DNA from: Anaerolineae bacterium | Lineage (GTDB): Bacteria; Chloroflexota; Anaerolineae; 4572-78; J111 | Reading direction: 5' to 3' | DNA: 64,000 bases | NCBI GenBank assembly: GCA_023382535.1 | Contig: JAHDWA010000013.1 | Coordinates: 124,001 to 188,000, forward strand | Shown here: positions 17,981-26,445 of the stretch, one piece after another | How positions within the stretch are numbered: position 1 is the stretch's first letter | How the letters are laid out: every line of letters starts with the position of its first letter | Translations under genes and position numbers: made by a program | Notes under the pieces: generated by a model | Seen by the model: only the letters and a program-made list of their open reading frames with translations | What the model was told of the DNA's origin: nothing | The model's database searches: none

Positions 17981-18285
17981 AGTTCCTCCTTGAATATGCT
18001 AAAAACACAATTTTTAGGTCACTGTTTACCAATCTCGCTTAATACGCTTTATGACCGCCCCTGGCCGACCAACGACCGCCGCAATTTATTGAAATAATGT
18101 AACTGTTCAGGTATGTCATTTCGACTGAAGTACCCAGAGGGCATAAAGGAGAAATCCCAAAGGGCTGTGTGTCGCTTCAGGGATTTCTCGGCCTATGGCC
18201 TCGAAATGACATTGGGCTGATCGGCGGTCAGCAGTCAATGGTCCGCGGTCGTAATGATCACCTCCTTTCTCAGGCAACGATAGCT
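17981..18285 (-). promoter_or_regulatory. Leader/intergenic region upstream of the sugar-binding protein
   Basis: This 305-bp gap holds the nested palindrome at 18114-18211, a small CTAAAAA/TTTTTAG hairpin near 17999-18018, and two CGCTT half-sites in direct orientation (18036-18040, 18045-18049) that recall half of the LacI operator upstream. No convincing separate promoter was found, so readthrough from the LacI promoter is possible. Confidence 0.35.
18114..18211. repeat. Nested palindrome, TGTCATTTCGA family (copy 2)
   Basis: TGTCATTTCGA (18114-18124) pairs with TCGAAATGACA (18201-18211), and GAGAAATCCC (18149-18158) pairs with GGGATTTCTC (18180-18189). The organisation equals copy 1 at 10408-10517. 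Confidence 0.75.
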
Positions 18286-19311
18286 TCAACCACAGCCGCA
18301 TGAGCGGCGAATGACCAGTTCGGTGGGCAGTAAAACCAGCGGGGCAGTTTGCCCGGTCTTAATGAGCTGAACCAGTTTCCGGGCGGCTTCGCGCCCTGCC
18401 TGTTCGATAGGAGCGCGGACAGTGGTCAAAGGAGGGGTGAGATAACGGGATACGTCAACATCGTCAAAACCAACCAGGGCGATGTCCTGGGGGACACGCT
18501 TACCGGCTCGCTGGAGTGCGGCCAGGGCGCCAATTCCGGCTTCGTCGTCGCCGCTAAAAATGGCGTCAATCTCCAGGCCCTGGGCCAGCCAATTTTCGAC
18601 CGAGCAGCGAGCCTGCTCCTGATCGAAGCCGCCCAGGGCGATCAAGGCCGGGTCGAAGGGCAGATCATGGGCGGCCAGGGCTTCGCGATAGCCCATCTCC
18701 CGCCAGTACGAGTCTTCATTACCCTCCGGCCCCCTCAGGAAAGCAATACGCCGCCGGCTATGAACTTCAATCAGGTGGTCCACCAGTTTGCGGGAACCGG
18801 ATTTATTTTCAAAGGTAACACAGGGGATATTGAGCGAGGCGGGGGCGGAACGGTGCAAGAGAACCATCGGGAAACCGAGGTGATAGAGGCGGGTCAGCTC
18901 GGCTTCATCCAAACTGTCAATAAAGACCAGGAGGCCATCGGTGTTGTGCTCGCCCAACCGCCGGCGTGAAGATGGACCGGAGCCGCCCTCACTATGGGTG
19001 GAGTGGATTAACAGGTCATAGCCCCCCTCCCTGGCCCCCATTTCGATGCCGCGCAGCATCGCCGCCGAAAATTGATCACTAATTCCGGGTAATAACAGCC
19101 CCAGGGTCTGAGTGCGGCGGCTGGCTAAACCCCGGGCAGCCGCATGCGGGACGTACTTCAACTCGGCGATCGCCGCCCGAACCTGGGCAGCGGTTTCTTC
19201 GGCCACCGGGCCGGTTTGATTAATGACCCGGCTCACCGTGGCGATGGAAACGCCGGCCCGCCCGGCAACATCGGCAATAGTAGGACGAAGAAGCATTTTT
19301 GGCTCGACCAT
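18286..19311 (-). CDS. LacI-family transcriptional repressor of the sugar operon
   Basis: The helix-turn-helix (PTIADVAGRAGVSIATVSRV) is followed by the usual sugar-binding core; the C-terminus is RRSCGCG. ATGs at 19311 and 19296 are both possible and neither has a strong ribosome site; the former is given. Immediately upstream are a consensus promoter and a tandem palindromic operator, indicating autorepression. The gene is first in a same-strand series reaching to 8009, so it is the likely regulator of the transporter and catabolic genes. Confidence 0.88.
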   Translation of the reverse strand: MVEPKMLLRPTIADVAGRAGVSIATVSRVINQTGPVAEETAAQVRAAIAELKYVPHAAARGLASRRTQTLGLLLPGISDQFSAAMLRGIEMGAREGGYDLLIHSTHSEGGSGPSSRRRLGEHNTDGLLVFIDSLDEAELTRLYHLGFPMVLLHRSAPASLNIPCVTFENKSGSRKLVDHLIEVHSRRRIAFLRGPEGNEDSYWREMGYREALAAHDLPFDPALIALGGFDQEQARCSVENWLAQGLEIDAIFSGDDEAGIGALAALQRAGKRVPQDIALVGFDDVDVSRYLTPPLTTVRAPIEQAGREAARKLVQLIKTGQTAPLVLLPTELVIRRSCGCG

Positions 19312-19344
19312 GAGACCCAATACGTCTATACTGACATAAGAGTA

Positions 19345-19371
19345 TGTAAGCGCTTACAGAAAGCGCTTACA
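19345..19371. promoter_or_regulatory. Tandem LacI/CcpA-type operator
   Basis: TGTAAGCGCTTACA (19345-19358) is a perfect palindrome that fits the catabolite-responsive-element pattern TGWAARCGYTWNCA. A second half-to-full site, AAAGCGCTTACA, follows at 19360-19371. Both lie between the -10 box and the regulator start. Confidence 0.8.
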
Positions 19372-19399
19372 GGATATAGTAAAACAGTCAAGTTGTCAA
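19371..19399 (-). promoter_or_regulatory. Sigma-70 promoter of the LacI-led sugar operon
   Basis: Minus-strand TTGACA (19399-19394), 17-bp spacer, TATCCT (19376-19371). The operators start at the end of the -10 box, a roadblock arrangement. Confidence 0.6.
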
Positions 19400-19444
19400 A
19401 TGAGGAATGTAAGGGGACAGTCCCTTTTCCAAAATCCGGGCTGG

Positions 19445-22400
19445 TTAGTGATTTAGCGGTGTCTGTTCAGTAGAGATGAAGCCTTTTAAGATAAGAGGCA
19501 GGTACAAATTCAGCGTATGAACGGTAACCACTACCTCATCCGGCGTCGGGTCGGCCAAGCCGAAGCTGTCGGTTACGGTTAAGCTGAAGATGAGCACAGT
19601 GGACAGACCGGGTGCAGTAAAAGTCGGCTGGATGGAAGTCGCATTGTTCAAGGTCACAGTCGGGCCACTCGTCTGTGTCCAACCATAACGCAAAGGCAGG
19701 TTATTCTCTGGGTCACTACTGCCACTGCCGTTTAGGGTAACCAGATTTCCAGCGGTCACATTCTGATCACTGCCCGCGTCAGCGATAGGAGCTTGATTGG
19801 CGATGGTGACGACGACCTCATCCGGCGTCGGGTCGGCTAGGTCAAAGCTGTCGCTCACGGTTAAGCTGAAGGTGAGCACGGTGGGCAAACCGGGCGCGAT
19901 GAAGGTCGGCTGGCTGGTAGCCGGATCGCTCAAGGTCACTACCGGGCCACCGGTTTGGGTCCAGCCATAGCTGAGTGGGGTGTGACCATCGGGGTCACTG
20001 CTGCCGCTGCCATCGAGGGTGACAGATACTCCGACACCCACATTCTGGTCGCTGCCGGCGTCCGCTGCCGGGATATCGTTGACCGCCTGGATAGTGACGT
20101 TGACGGTGATCGCGTCCTCGCCGCCATTGCCATCGGCTACTTTGACCACAAAGCTATCGGAGCCGTTATAGTTGGCGCTGGGCGTGTAGCTGATGGCTTT
20201 GCCTGTGCCCGTGCCGGAGACCGAGGCCGTGCCATAGCCGGCCTGGCTTTTGATACTCCAGGTCAGCGTATCGCCGTCTATATCTTCGGCGGTTAGGGTC
20301 AGGGCGAAGGGGGTGGGCGAACTGTCTTCGCTCATGGTCACCGTTACTGTACCATTAGCCAGGCTGAACTTCTGGATGCGGTGGTTTCCAGTATCGGCGA
20401 CGTAGATATTGCCGCTGCCATCCACGGCAACGCCGAATGGGCCGCTGAACTGGCCGTCGCCGCTGCCGCTGTCCCCCCACTTTGCCAGGAACGCGCCGCT
20501 GCTGTTGAATTTCTGAATGCGGTTGTTATTAGTATCGGCGATATAGACATTGCCGCTGCCATCTACGGCCACGCCAACTGGGCCATCGAACTGGCCGTCG
20601 CCGCTGCCATAACTGCCCCACTTTAGCAGGAACGCACCGCTGCTGTCGAACTTCTGAATGCGGTGGTTGTAAGTATCAACGACATAGACATTGCCACTGC
20701 TATCTACGGCCACTCCATAGGGGCCACCGAACTGGCCGTCGCCGCTGCCGCTGCTGCCCCACTGGCTCAGGAGCGTGCCGCTGCCGTCGAATTTCTGGAT
20801 GTGGGGGCTGCCGATATTGGCGACATAAACATTGCCGCTGCCATCTACGGCCACGCTAGATGGGCCATGAAACTGGCCGCTGCCCCCCCAGTCTGCCAGG
20901 AACGCGCCGCTGCTGTCGAATTTCTGGATGCGGTTGTTGACGATATCGACGACATAGACATTGTCGCTGCCATCTACGGCCACGCCAACTGCGTTACTGA
21001 ACTGGCCGTCGCCACTGCCACTGCTGCCCCACTTACTCAGGACTGTACCGCTGCTGTCAAATTTTTGGATGCGGTGGTTATTAGTATCGGCGACAAAGAC
21101 ATTGCCGCTACTATCCACGGCTATGCCGATTGGCTCTTGGAACTGGCCATCGCCATTGCCGTTGCTGCCCCATTTGAGGGCAAAGGCAGGCAGCTCGCTG
21201 GTAACAAACTGAGGCGCATCGTTGACCGGCTGAATGGTTACAGTGACGGTGATCATGTCCTGGCCACCGTTTCCGTCGGTCACTTTGACCACAAAACTGT
21301 CGCTGCCGTTATAGTCGGTAGTGGGGGTGTAGCCGATGGTTTTGCTGGTACCCATGCCGGAGGCTAAGGCTGTGCCGTTGGTCGCCTGGCTCTGGATGCC
21401 CCAGGTCAGGGTATCGCCATCGAGATCGTTGGCACTGAGGGTCAGGGCAAAGGGGGTGGGCGAGCCGTCTTCGCTCATGGTCACGGGGATACTGTCACCT
21501 TCGGCAATGACCGGGGCGGCATTATTGATGCCTGTCCCCTGGATGGCGAAATCGTAGGGGTTCTCATCGCCGTCGTTGTTGGCGATGGTCACAATCGCCG
21601 CGCGCGTGCCGCTTATGGACGGGTTGAAGCGCACCTGGAAGGTGGCTGTGTTGGCAGAGATCACTGTTATTGGGGTGGCAATACTGGTCAGGCTGAAATC
21701 GCCGGCAGCAGCCCCACTCAGGCTGAGATTGCTGAGGGTCAAATCCCCATCACCGCTGTTACTAATGGTGAAGGTATGGGTGATAGCCCCGCCCAGGGCG
21801 ACGCTGCCAAAATTGGTGTCGTCGGCGGTATCGGGCGTAGTATCGCCAGCGACGATAGCGGTCAAGGGGCTGCCGCCCAGCACAGCCATTTCAGGGGTTG
21901 AATCGACAAAGGCTGCCAGGTAGCTGCGGTTTTGCCCGCCGATGGTGGTAAAGTCTCCCCCGGCGTAAACGGTGCTGCCATTCACGGCTATAGTCCTGAC
22001 CACATCACTGCCGTTGGGATTCCAGGGGGTGGCGGCGCCACTTACTGCGTCGAGCGCGGCGATACAATTGCGATTCTGCCCGCCGATAGTGGAAAAGCCC
22101 CCCCCGGCGTAAACGGTGCTGCCGCTCACGACTATAGTGTAAACTATATTATTAGGGTTGGGGTTCCAGGGGGTGATGGCACCGCTCACCACGTCGAGAG
22201 CGGCGATATAAACGCGGCTCTGCCCGCCGATGGTGATAAAGTTTCCTCCGGCATAAACGGTGCTGCCGCTCACGGCTATAGTGTAGACTGGATTATTAGC
22301 GTTGGGGTTCCAGGCGGTGGCGAGGCCGCTATCTGCGTCGAGAGCGGCGATGTAGTTGCGGCTTTGCCCGCCGATGGTGGTAAAGGCCCCCCCGGCGTAA

Positions 22401-24028
22401 ACCGTGCTGCCGCTCACGGCTATAGTCCTGACCGTGTTACTGGCGTTGGGGTCCCAGGCGGTGGCGGCACCGCTTGCTGCGTCAAGAGCGGTGATGCGAT
22501 TACGGCTCTGCCCGCCGATAGTGATAAAGTCTCCCCCTGCATAAACGGTGCTGCCACTTACGGCTATAGTCCAGACCAAACTACTGGCGTTCGGGTTCCA
22601 AGAGGTGGCAGCGCCGCTCGCTGCATTGAGAGCGGCAATACGGTTGCGGTTCTGCCCGCCGATGGTGGTGAAATTCCCTCCCGCGTAAATGGTACTGCCG
22701 CTCACTGCTATAGTCCTGACTACATCATTGGCATTAGGATTCCAGGCGGTGGCGATGCTGCTCACGGCGTCGAGAGCGGCGATATGATTGCGGTTCTGCC
22801 CGCCGATGCTGGTAAAATCCCCCCCAGCGTAAATGGTGCTGCCGCTCAGCGCTATAGTCCTGACTAAATCACTAGTGTTAGGATTCCAGGCGGTGGCGAT
22901 GCTGCTCACGGCGTCGAGAGCGGCGATATGATTGCGGTTCTGCCCGCCGATGCTGGTAAAGTCCCCCCCAGCGTAAACGGTACTGCCGCTCACGGCTATA
23001 GTCCCGACTACGTCATTGGCATTAGGATTCCAGGCGGTGGCGGCGCCGCTTACTGCACCGAGAGCGGCGATACCATAGCGGCTCTGCCCGCCGATGGAGC
23101 CAAAGCTCCCCCCGGCATAAACAGTGCTCCCACTTACGGCTATAGTGTAGACCGTACCATTGGCATTAGGATTCCAGGCGGTGACGGCGCCGCTCACTTC
23201 CTCAAGGGCGGCGATACGTCTGCGGCTCTGACCGCCGATGGTGGTAAATAGTCCTCCGGCGTAAACGGTGCTGCCGCTCATGGCTATGGTCACGACGTCA
23301 CTATTAGCATTGGGGTTCCAGGCGGTGACGGCGCCGCTCACTGCGTCAAGAGCGGCGATATAACTGCGGCTCTGCCCACCGATGGTGATAAAGTTTCCCC
23401 CAGCATAAACGGTACTACCACTTATAGCTATAGTCCAGACCGCATTACCGGCGTTGGGGTTCCAGGGGGTGACGGCGCCGCTTACTGCATCGAGAGCGGC
23501 GATATAACTGCGGTTCTGACCGCCGATGGTGGTAAATAGTCCTCCGGCGTAAACGGTGCTGCCGCTCATGGCTATGGTCACGACGTCACTATTAGCATTG
23601 GGGTTCCAGGCCGGGTCTACTGTATAATCGGCCCGGATATGGGCAATGTTGTTCCGAGGAGCACTTCCGACACGGCTAAAATAACCGCCGATATACCAGC
23701 CGCCCATTCCATCCGGGATAGCTGCGTTGAGCTGTCCATTTACCTGGGGAAAGTTGGGTAGGGGCAGGGCACTGCCTCTGTCAAGTGGCACACCGTTGCC
23801 GGTGGCCGGTCCCACGTAGGTAAAATTGCCGGCCAGGTAAATAGTATTGCCAACCTGCTCCACATCATAGACCGGGCCATTGGTTATCCATAGATTTTGC
23901 CGGGGAGTATCACTCGGTCCCTGAGCCAGGGCGGGGAGGGCTGGAGTCAGCCACAGCCAGGCGGCGAGACCGAACAGAGCGGCTAAGAAGAGGGCGAGCC
24001 GGAGGGTATCGAAAACAGGGAATCGCAT
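19445..24028 (-). CDS. Giant secreted modular protein: 12 propeller-type repeats, NHL repeats, cadherin-like and PKD-like domains
   Basis: An N-terminal signal peptide (to about 36) precedes 12 repeats of about 48 residues (about 136-700), each with GSTVYAGG, TIGGQ and IAALDAVSG and ending in WNPN, probably a beta-propeller. Next are an ASH-like domain (choice-of-anchor D; about 715-825), a cadherin-like module (SEDGSPTPFALTL), six NHL repeats (about 946-1226; NVYVADTNNHRIQKF), a second cadherin-like module, and two PKD/REJ-like modules (AGSDQNVTAGNLVTLNGSGS). The C-terminus carries NLYLPLILKGF, resembling the terminal motif of many Chloroflexota surface proteins, and may be a sorting or anchoring signal. 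A cell-surface adhesive or scaffolding role is inferred. No neighbour clearly belongs with it. Confidence 0.88.
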   Translation of the reverse strand: MRFPVFDTLRLALFLAALFGLAAWLWLTPALPALAQGPSDTPRQNLWITNGPVYDVEQVGNTIYLAGNFTYVGPATGNGVPLDRGSALPLPNFPQVNGQLNAAIPDGMGGWYIGGYFSRVGSAPRNNIAHIRADYTVDPAWNPNANSDVVTIAMSGSTVYAGGLFTTIGGQNRSYIAALDAVSGAVTPWNPNAGNAVWTIAISGSTVYAGGNFITIGGQSRSYIAALDAVSGAVTAWNPNANSDVVTIAMSGSTVYAGGLFTTIGGQSRRRIAALEEVSGAVTAWNPNANGTVYTIAVSGSTVYAGGSFGSIGGQSRYGIAALGAVSGAATAWNPNANDVVGTIAVSGSTVYAGGDFTSIGGQNRNHIAALDAVSSIATAWNPNTSDLVRTIALSGSTIYAGGDFTSIGGQNRNHIAALDAVSSIATAWNPNANDVVRTIAVSGSTIYAGGNFTTIGGQNRNRIAALNAASGAATSWNPNASSLVWTIAVSGSTVYAGGDFITIGGQSRNRITALDAASGAATAWDPNASNTVRTIAVSGSTVYAGGAFTTIGGQSRNYIAALDADSGLATAWNPNANNPVYTIAVSGSTVYAGGNFITIGGQSRVYIAALDVVSGAITPWNPNPNNIVYTIVVSGSTVYAGGGFSTIGGQNRNCIAALDAVSGAATPWNPNGSDVVRTIAVNGSTVYAGGDFTTIGGQNRSYLAAFVDSTPEMAVLGGSPLTAIVAGDTTPDTADDTNFGSVALGGAITHTFTISNSGDGDLTLSNLSLSGAAAGDFSLTSIATPITVISANTATFQVRFNPSISGTRAAIVTIANNDGDENPYDFAIQGTGINNAAPVIAEGDSIPVTMSEDGSPTPFALTLSANDLDGDTLTWGIQSQATNGTALASGMGTSKTIGYTPTTDYNGSDSFVVKVTDGNGGQDMITVTVTIQPVNDAPQFVTSELPAFALKWGSNGNGDGQFQEPIGIAVDSSGNVFVADTNNHRIQKFDSSGTVLSKWGSSGSGDGQFSNAVGVAVDGSDNVYVVDIVNNRIQKFDSSGAFLADWGGSGQFHGPSSVAVDGSGNVYVANIGSPHIQKFDGSGTLLSQWGSSGSGDGQFGGPYGVAVDSSGNVYVVDTYNHRIQKFDSSGAFLLKWGSYGSGDGQFDGPVGVAVDGSGNVYIADTNNNRIQKFNSSGAFLAKWGDSGSGDGQFSGPFGVAVDGSGNIYVADTGNHRIQKFSLANGTVTVTMSEDSSPTPFALTLTAEDIDGDTLTWSIKSQAGYGTASVSGTGTGKAISYTPSANYNGSDSFVVKVADGNGGEDAITVNVTIQAVNDIPAADAGSDQNVGVGVSVTLDGSGSSDPDGHTPLSYGWTQTGGPVVTLSDPATSQPTFIAPGLPTVLTFSLTVSDSFDLADPTPDEVVVTIANQAPIADAGSDQNVTAGNLVTLNGSGSSDPENNLPLRYGWTQTSGPTVTLNNATSIQPTFTAPGLSTVLIFSLTVTDSFGLADPTPDEVVVTVHTLNLYLPLILKGFISTEQTPLNH
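21930..23620 (-). repeat. Tandem array of about 144-bp coding repeats
   Basis: Twelve consecutive units encode the 48-residue repeats. Many are nearly identical over stretches such as ACGGTGCTGCCGCTCACGGC, so the copies are kept alike at DNA level, consistent with recent duplication or gene conversion. Confidence 0.8.
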
Positions 24029-24077
24029 AGGAGTTCTCGCTTTGTTTATAAGCTGTTACAGTTGATATGGGTGTCCC

Positions 24078-24108
24078 ATTTACGATTAGCAGTAATTAAA
24101 TCGTAAAT
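24078..24108. repeat. Inverted repeat ATTTACGATT/AATCGTAAAT
   Basis: A 10-bp perfect stem (24078-24087 and 24099-24108) with an 11-base loop in the gap upstream of the giant secreted protein. The same AAATCGTAAAT words recur at 35934-35967. Confidence 0.6.
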
Positions 24109-24257
24109 AGGTGTTTAGATGCTAATATATCATACCAGGGCCGTCTAAAGTAGTGATATTTGTCACAAATTCGCAGCTACTAATCTCCCCCCTTTCCCCA
24201 CTGGAGCGATGTTCAGCACTCCAATTTTGCAGCAGCCCTAAAAGCTCTGATTCCTTC

Positions 24258-24286
24258 TTGACAGAATCAACAAGCGGGGATATTAT
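24258..24286 (+). promoter_or_regulatory. Strong sigma-70 promoter of the MarR gene
   Basis: TTGACA at 24258-24263, exactly 17 bp, then TATTAT at 24281-24286. Transcription should start near 24293, within the operator palindrome. Confidence 0.8.
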
Positions 24287-24313
24287 TTTAACATTAAATC
24301 ATTTGACGTTAAA
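24287..24313. promoter_or_regulatory. MarR-type operator, 27-bp imperfect palindrome
   Basis: The region begins TTTAACATTAAA and ends TTTGACGTTAAA, which are inverse copies with few mismatches around a central base. It directly follows the -10 box of the MarR promoter, so autorepression is likely. Confidence 0.7.
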
Positions 24314-24319
24314 TTATTT

Positions 24320-24772
24320 ATGCCGACCCACTATCGCGGAACTGATCAAGAAGTCTTGGCCTTAGATACATTCATAAAATTGAGTCGGGCCAGCGATGCC
24401 CTGATGGCTCGTTTGAGTCACCGGGGAACCATGCTGAATTTGACGGTCAGCCAGTTTGGCGTGCTGGAAACCCTTTATCATCTCGGCCCCCTCTCCCCCG
24501 GCGACCTCTCCACGAAGCTGCTTAAAAGCGGCGGCAACATCACCCTGGTGATTGATAACCTGGAAAAACAAGGTCTGGTCCAGCGGGAGCGTGATCCCGA
24601 GGACCGGCGCATGATCATCGTTTCGCTGACCCCGGCCGGCCGTGATTTGATCGGCCGACTATTGCCCCAGCACGTTGCGGCGATTACCGAGGAATTGAGC
24701 TGTCTTACCCCCGAAGAGCAGAAAATATTAGGCGCTCTCTGCCGGAAGCTGGGCAAAAAAGAATGTTCTTAA
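24320..24772 (+). CDS. MarR-family transcriptional regulator
   Basis: The 150-residue protein has the winged-helix core with LTVSQFGVLETLYHLGPLSPGDLSTKLLKSGGNITLVIDNLEKQGLVQR and the wing EDRRMIIVSLTPAG. MarR proteins are dimeric repressors released by small aromatic or oxidising ligands. A strong promoter and a palindromic operator lie just upstream, supporting autoregulation. No good ribosome site is visible before the ATG. The next gene, a PPOX-type oxidase, lies 233 bp downstream and may or may not be a target. Confidence 0.88.
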   Translation: MPTHYRGTDQEVLALDTFIKLSRASDALMARLSHRGTMLNLTVSQFGVLETLYHLGPLSPGDLSTKLLKSGGNITLVIDNLEKQGLVQRERDPEDRRMIIVSLTPAGRDLIGRLLPQHVAAITEELSCLTPEEQKILGALCRKLGKKECS

Positions 24773-25005
24773 TACTCAAGTGATGGGCCAGTACCAATCA
24801 CCTTTAGCCGGTTACGATAGTTTTCAATTCTCCCCTTTCTGGCAAAGTTTATTCCTCGCTCCGTTCTCGTTTTCCAACCTGTCCATCCGAACAGTTTACC
24901 CCTGACCTCCTGACCGGTGGCCCTCCCTGGCCTTTTACCTGATGAAGAAGCGGCCTTCTTTTGCTAAACTTACGGTAACTACGCCTGTAATTAAAGGAGG
25001 GATCT

Positions 25006-25416
25006 ATGTTTTCCGAAGCAGAAACTGCCTATCTTAAAACGCAATATTTGGCCCGGCTGGCTACCGTTTCAGATCAGGGCCAACCTACGGTGGACGCCGT
25101 CGGCTTTGAGTTTGATGGGAAACGCTTTTACATCGGTGGCCTGGACTTGCCATCTACGCGCAAATATAAAAATGTAGCCAGCGGTAATCACAAAGTATCA
25201 CTCATCATTGATGATCTGGAATCAGTTCAGCCCTGGAAGCCGCGCCAAATCAAAGTTCATGGCCTGGCAGAAATTATGGAGCGGGCCGGGCGGTTCGGGC
25301 AAAAAGAGTATTTGGCCATCACCCCGACCGTATCGTGGAGTTTTGGTATCGAGGCGCGTGAAGACTACCGGGAAGGCAAATTTACGCCGAAGAAAATTGT
25401 TTGGACGGAGACATGA
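25006..25416 (+). CDS. Pyridoxamine 5'-phosphate oxidase-like (PPOX class) flavin/F420-binding protein
   Basis: The 136-residue split-barrel protein reads FSEAETAYLKTQYLARLATV followed by QPTVDAVGFEFDGKRFYIGG, matching small PPOX-class proteins often annotated as F420-dependent. These are redox enzymes or cofactor binders of mostly unknown substrate. GGAGGG lies 5 bases upstream of the ATG. The stop overlaps the start of the following methyltransferase (ATGA), indicating coupled translation. Confidence 0.82.
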   Translation: MFSEAETAYLKTQYLARLATVSDQGQPTVDAVGFEFDGKRFYIGGLDLPSTRKYKNVASGNHKVSLIIDDLESVQPWKPRQIKVHGLAEIMERAGRFGQKEYLAITPTVSWSFGIEAREDYREGKFTPKKIVWTET

Positions 25417-25940
25417 ACCACGCCGATCATGTCAACCTCCTGCGTGGCGGGGTGCCAGGCAGCGGAGTCTGGGCCGATGTTGGCTCCGGCACCGGCGCGT
25501 TCACCCTGGCCCTGGCCGAGCTGCTGGGGCCGGGCGGCGAAATCTACTCGGTGGACCAGGACCGGGGAGCGCTGCGCGCCCAGGAGCGAACGATGCAGGC
25601 CGAATTTCCACAGACGGTGGTGCATTACCTGGCGGCCGATTTTACCCAGCCGCTCACACTGCCCCCGTTGGATGGCATCGTGCTGGCCAATGCGCTTCAT
25701 TTTCAAAAGTACCCCGCGCAGGGGCGGGTCATTCAACAGCTCAAGAGCTATCTCCGTCCCGGTGGGCGCTTCATTTTGGTCGAGTACAATGTGGATCAGG
25801 GCAATACCTGGGTTCCGTACCCGCTCTCTTATCAAAGCTGGACAAATCTCGCCCGTGAGAGTGGTTTTACCCAAACCCAACTCCTGGCGACTGTACCCAG
25901 CCGCTTTTTGCGGGAGATTTACGCCGCCGTGAGTTGGTAG
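25413..25940 (+). CDS. Class I SAM-dependent methyltransferase
   Basis: The Rossmann motif I is WADVGSGTGAFTLALAELLG, motif II ends IYSVDQD, and LDGIVLANALHFQKYP is motif IV. The ATG at 25413 overlaps the preceding stop as ATGA and is preferred over the in-frame upstream ATG at 25401. The 175-residue length is short but complete for UbiE-like enzymes. Acceptor substrate unknown; it is probably cotranscribed with the PPOX gene. Confidence 0.82.
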   Translation: MNHADHVNLLRGGVPGSGVWADVGSGTGAFTLALAELLGPGGEIYSVDQDRGALRAQERTMQAEFPQTVVHYLAADFTQPLTLPPLDGIVLANALHFQKYPAQGRVIQQLKSYLRPGGRFILVEYNVDQGNTWVPYPLSYQSWTNLARESGFTQTQLLATVPSRFLREIYAAVSW

Positions 25941-26074
25941 CTGCATCCGTGAAAAATAACCTCGCATCACGAACAAATTTACCACGTGAGTATTATCGCT
26001 GGCGCAATGCGCTTTACTCTTTAATCCGCTTCGCCGGAAATCAGGCAGTCTCACTGCTTAGAAAGGATGCAGCC

Positions 26075-26401
26075 ATGCACGGGGCCAGAGAACAGATCAA
26101 GCAGGCAGTCTTAGCCTGGGAAGGTGTCACCGCTCATCTCCACCGCTTTGGCGGCACCGAGTACCGCCTGGGCCGGCGTGAAATCGGGCACGTTCACGGC
26201 GACTATCTGGTAGACATCCCTTTTCCCAAAAAAGTGCGGGATGAAATCGTTGCCGCCGGGCGGGCCGAACCGCATCACATCCTCCCTGACAGCGGCTGGA
26301 TCAGTTTCTACCTGCGCGAACCGGCCGATATCGAGCGGGCTATTGGTCTGTTGCGGCAATCATTTGAATTAGCGGTAAAGCAGCGGCAAAAGCAGGAGTA
26401 A
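26075..26401 (+). CDS. Luciferase-domain (DUF5519-like) small protein
   Basis: The 108-residue product reads TEYRLGRREIGHVHGDYLVDIPFPKKVRDEIVAAGRA followed by PDSGWISFYLRE, matching small proteins annotated as luciferase domain-containing. Activity is not established for bacterial members. The ATG at 26075 is preferred because AAAGGA lies a few bases upstream; the open frame extends to 25934 but that part has no homologous character. Confidence 0.72.
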   Translation: MHGAREQIKQAVLAWEGVTAHLHRFGGTEYRLGRREIGHVHGDYLVDIPFPKKVRDEIVAAGRAEPHHILPDSGWISFYLREPADIERAIGLLRQSFELAVKQRQKQE

Positions 26402-26445
26402 ACGAACGCCTGTTCGTTTGACATTGTGCAGCGCCAGGACTAGAG

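Noticed and set aside
21932..23251. Plus-strand open frames of 311 and 107 residues within the giant secreted protein
   Set aside because: They are antisense readings of the tandem propeller repeats; their protein is itself repetitive with Gly/Ala-rich low complexity and no known fold.
21930..23620. Regular repeats as a CRISPR array
   Set aside because: The units are about 144 bp, in frame and protein-coding; there are no short direct repeats with unique spacers.
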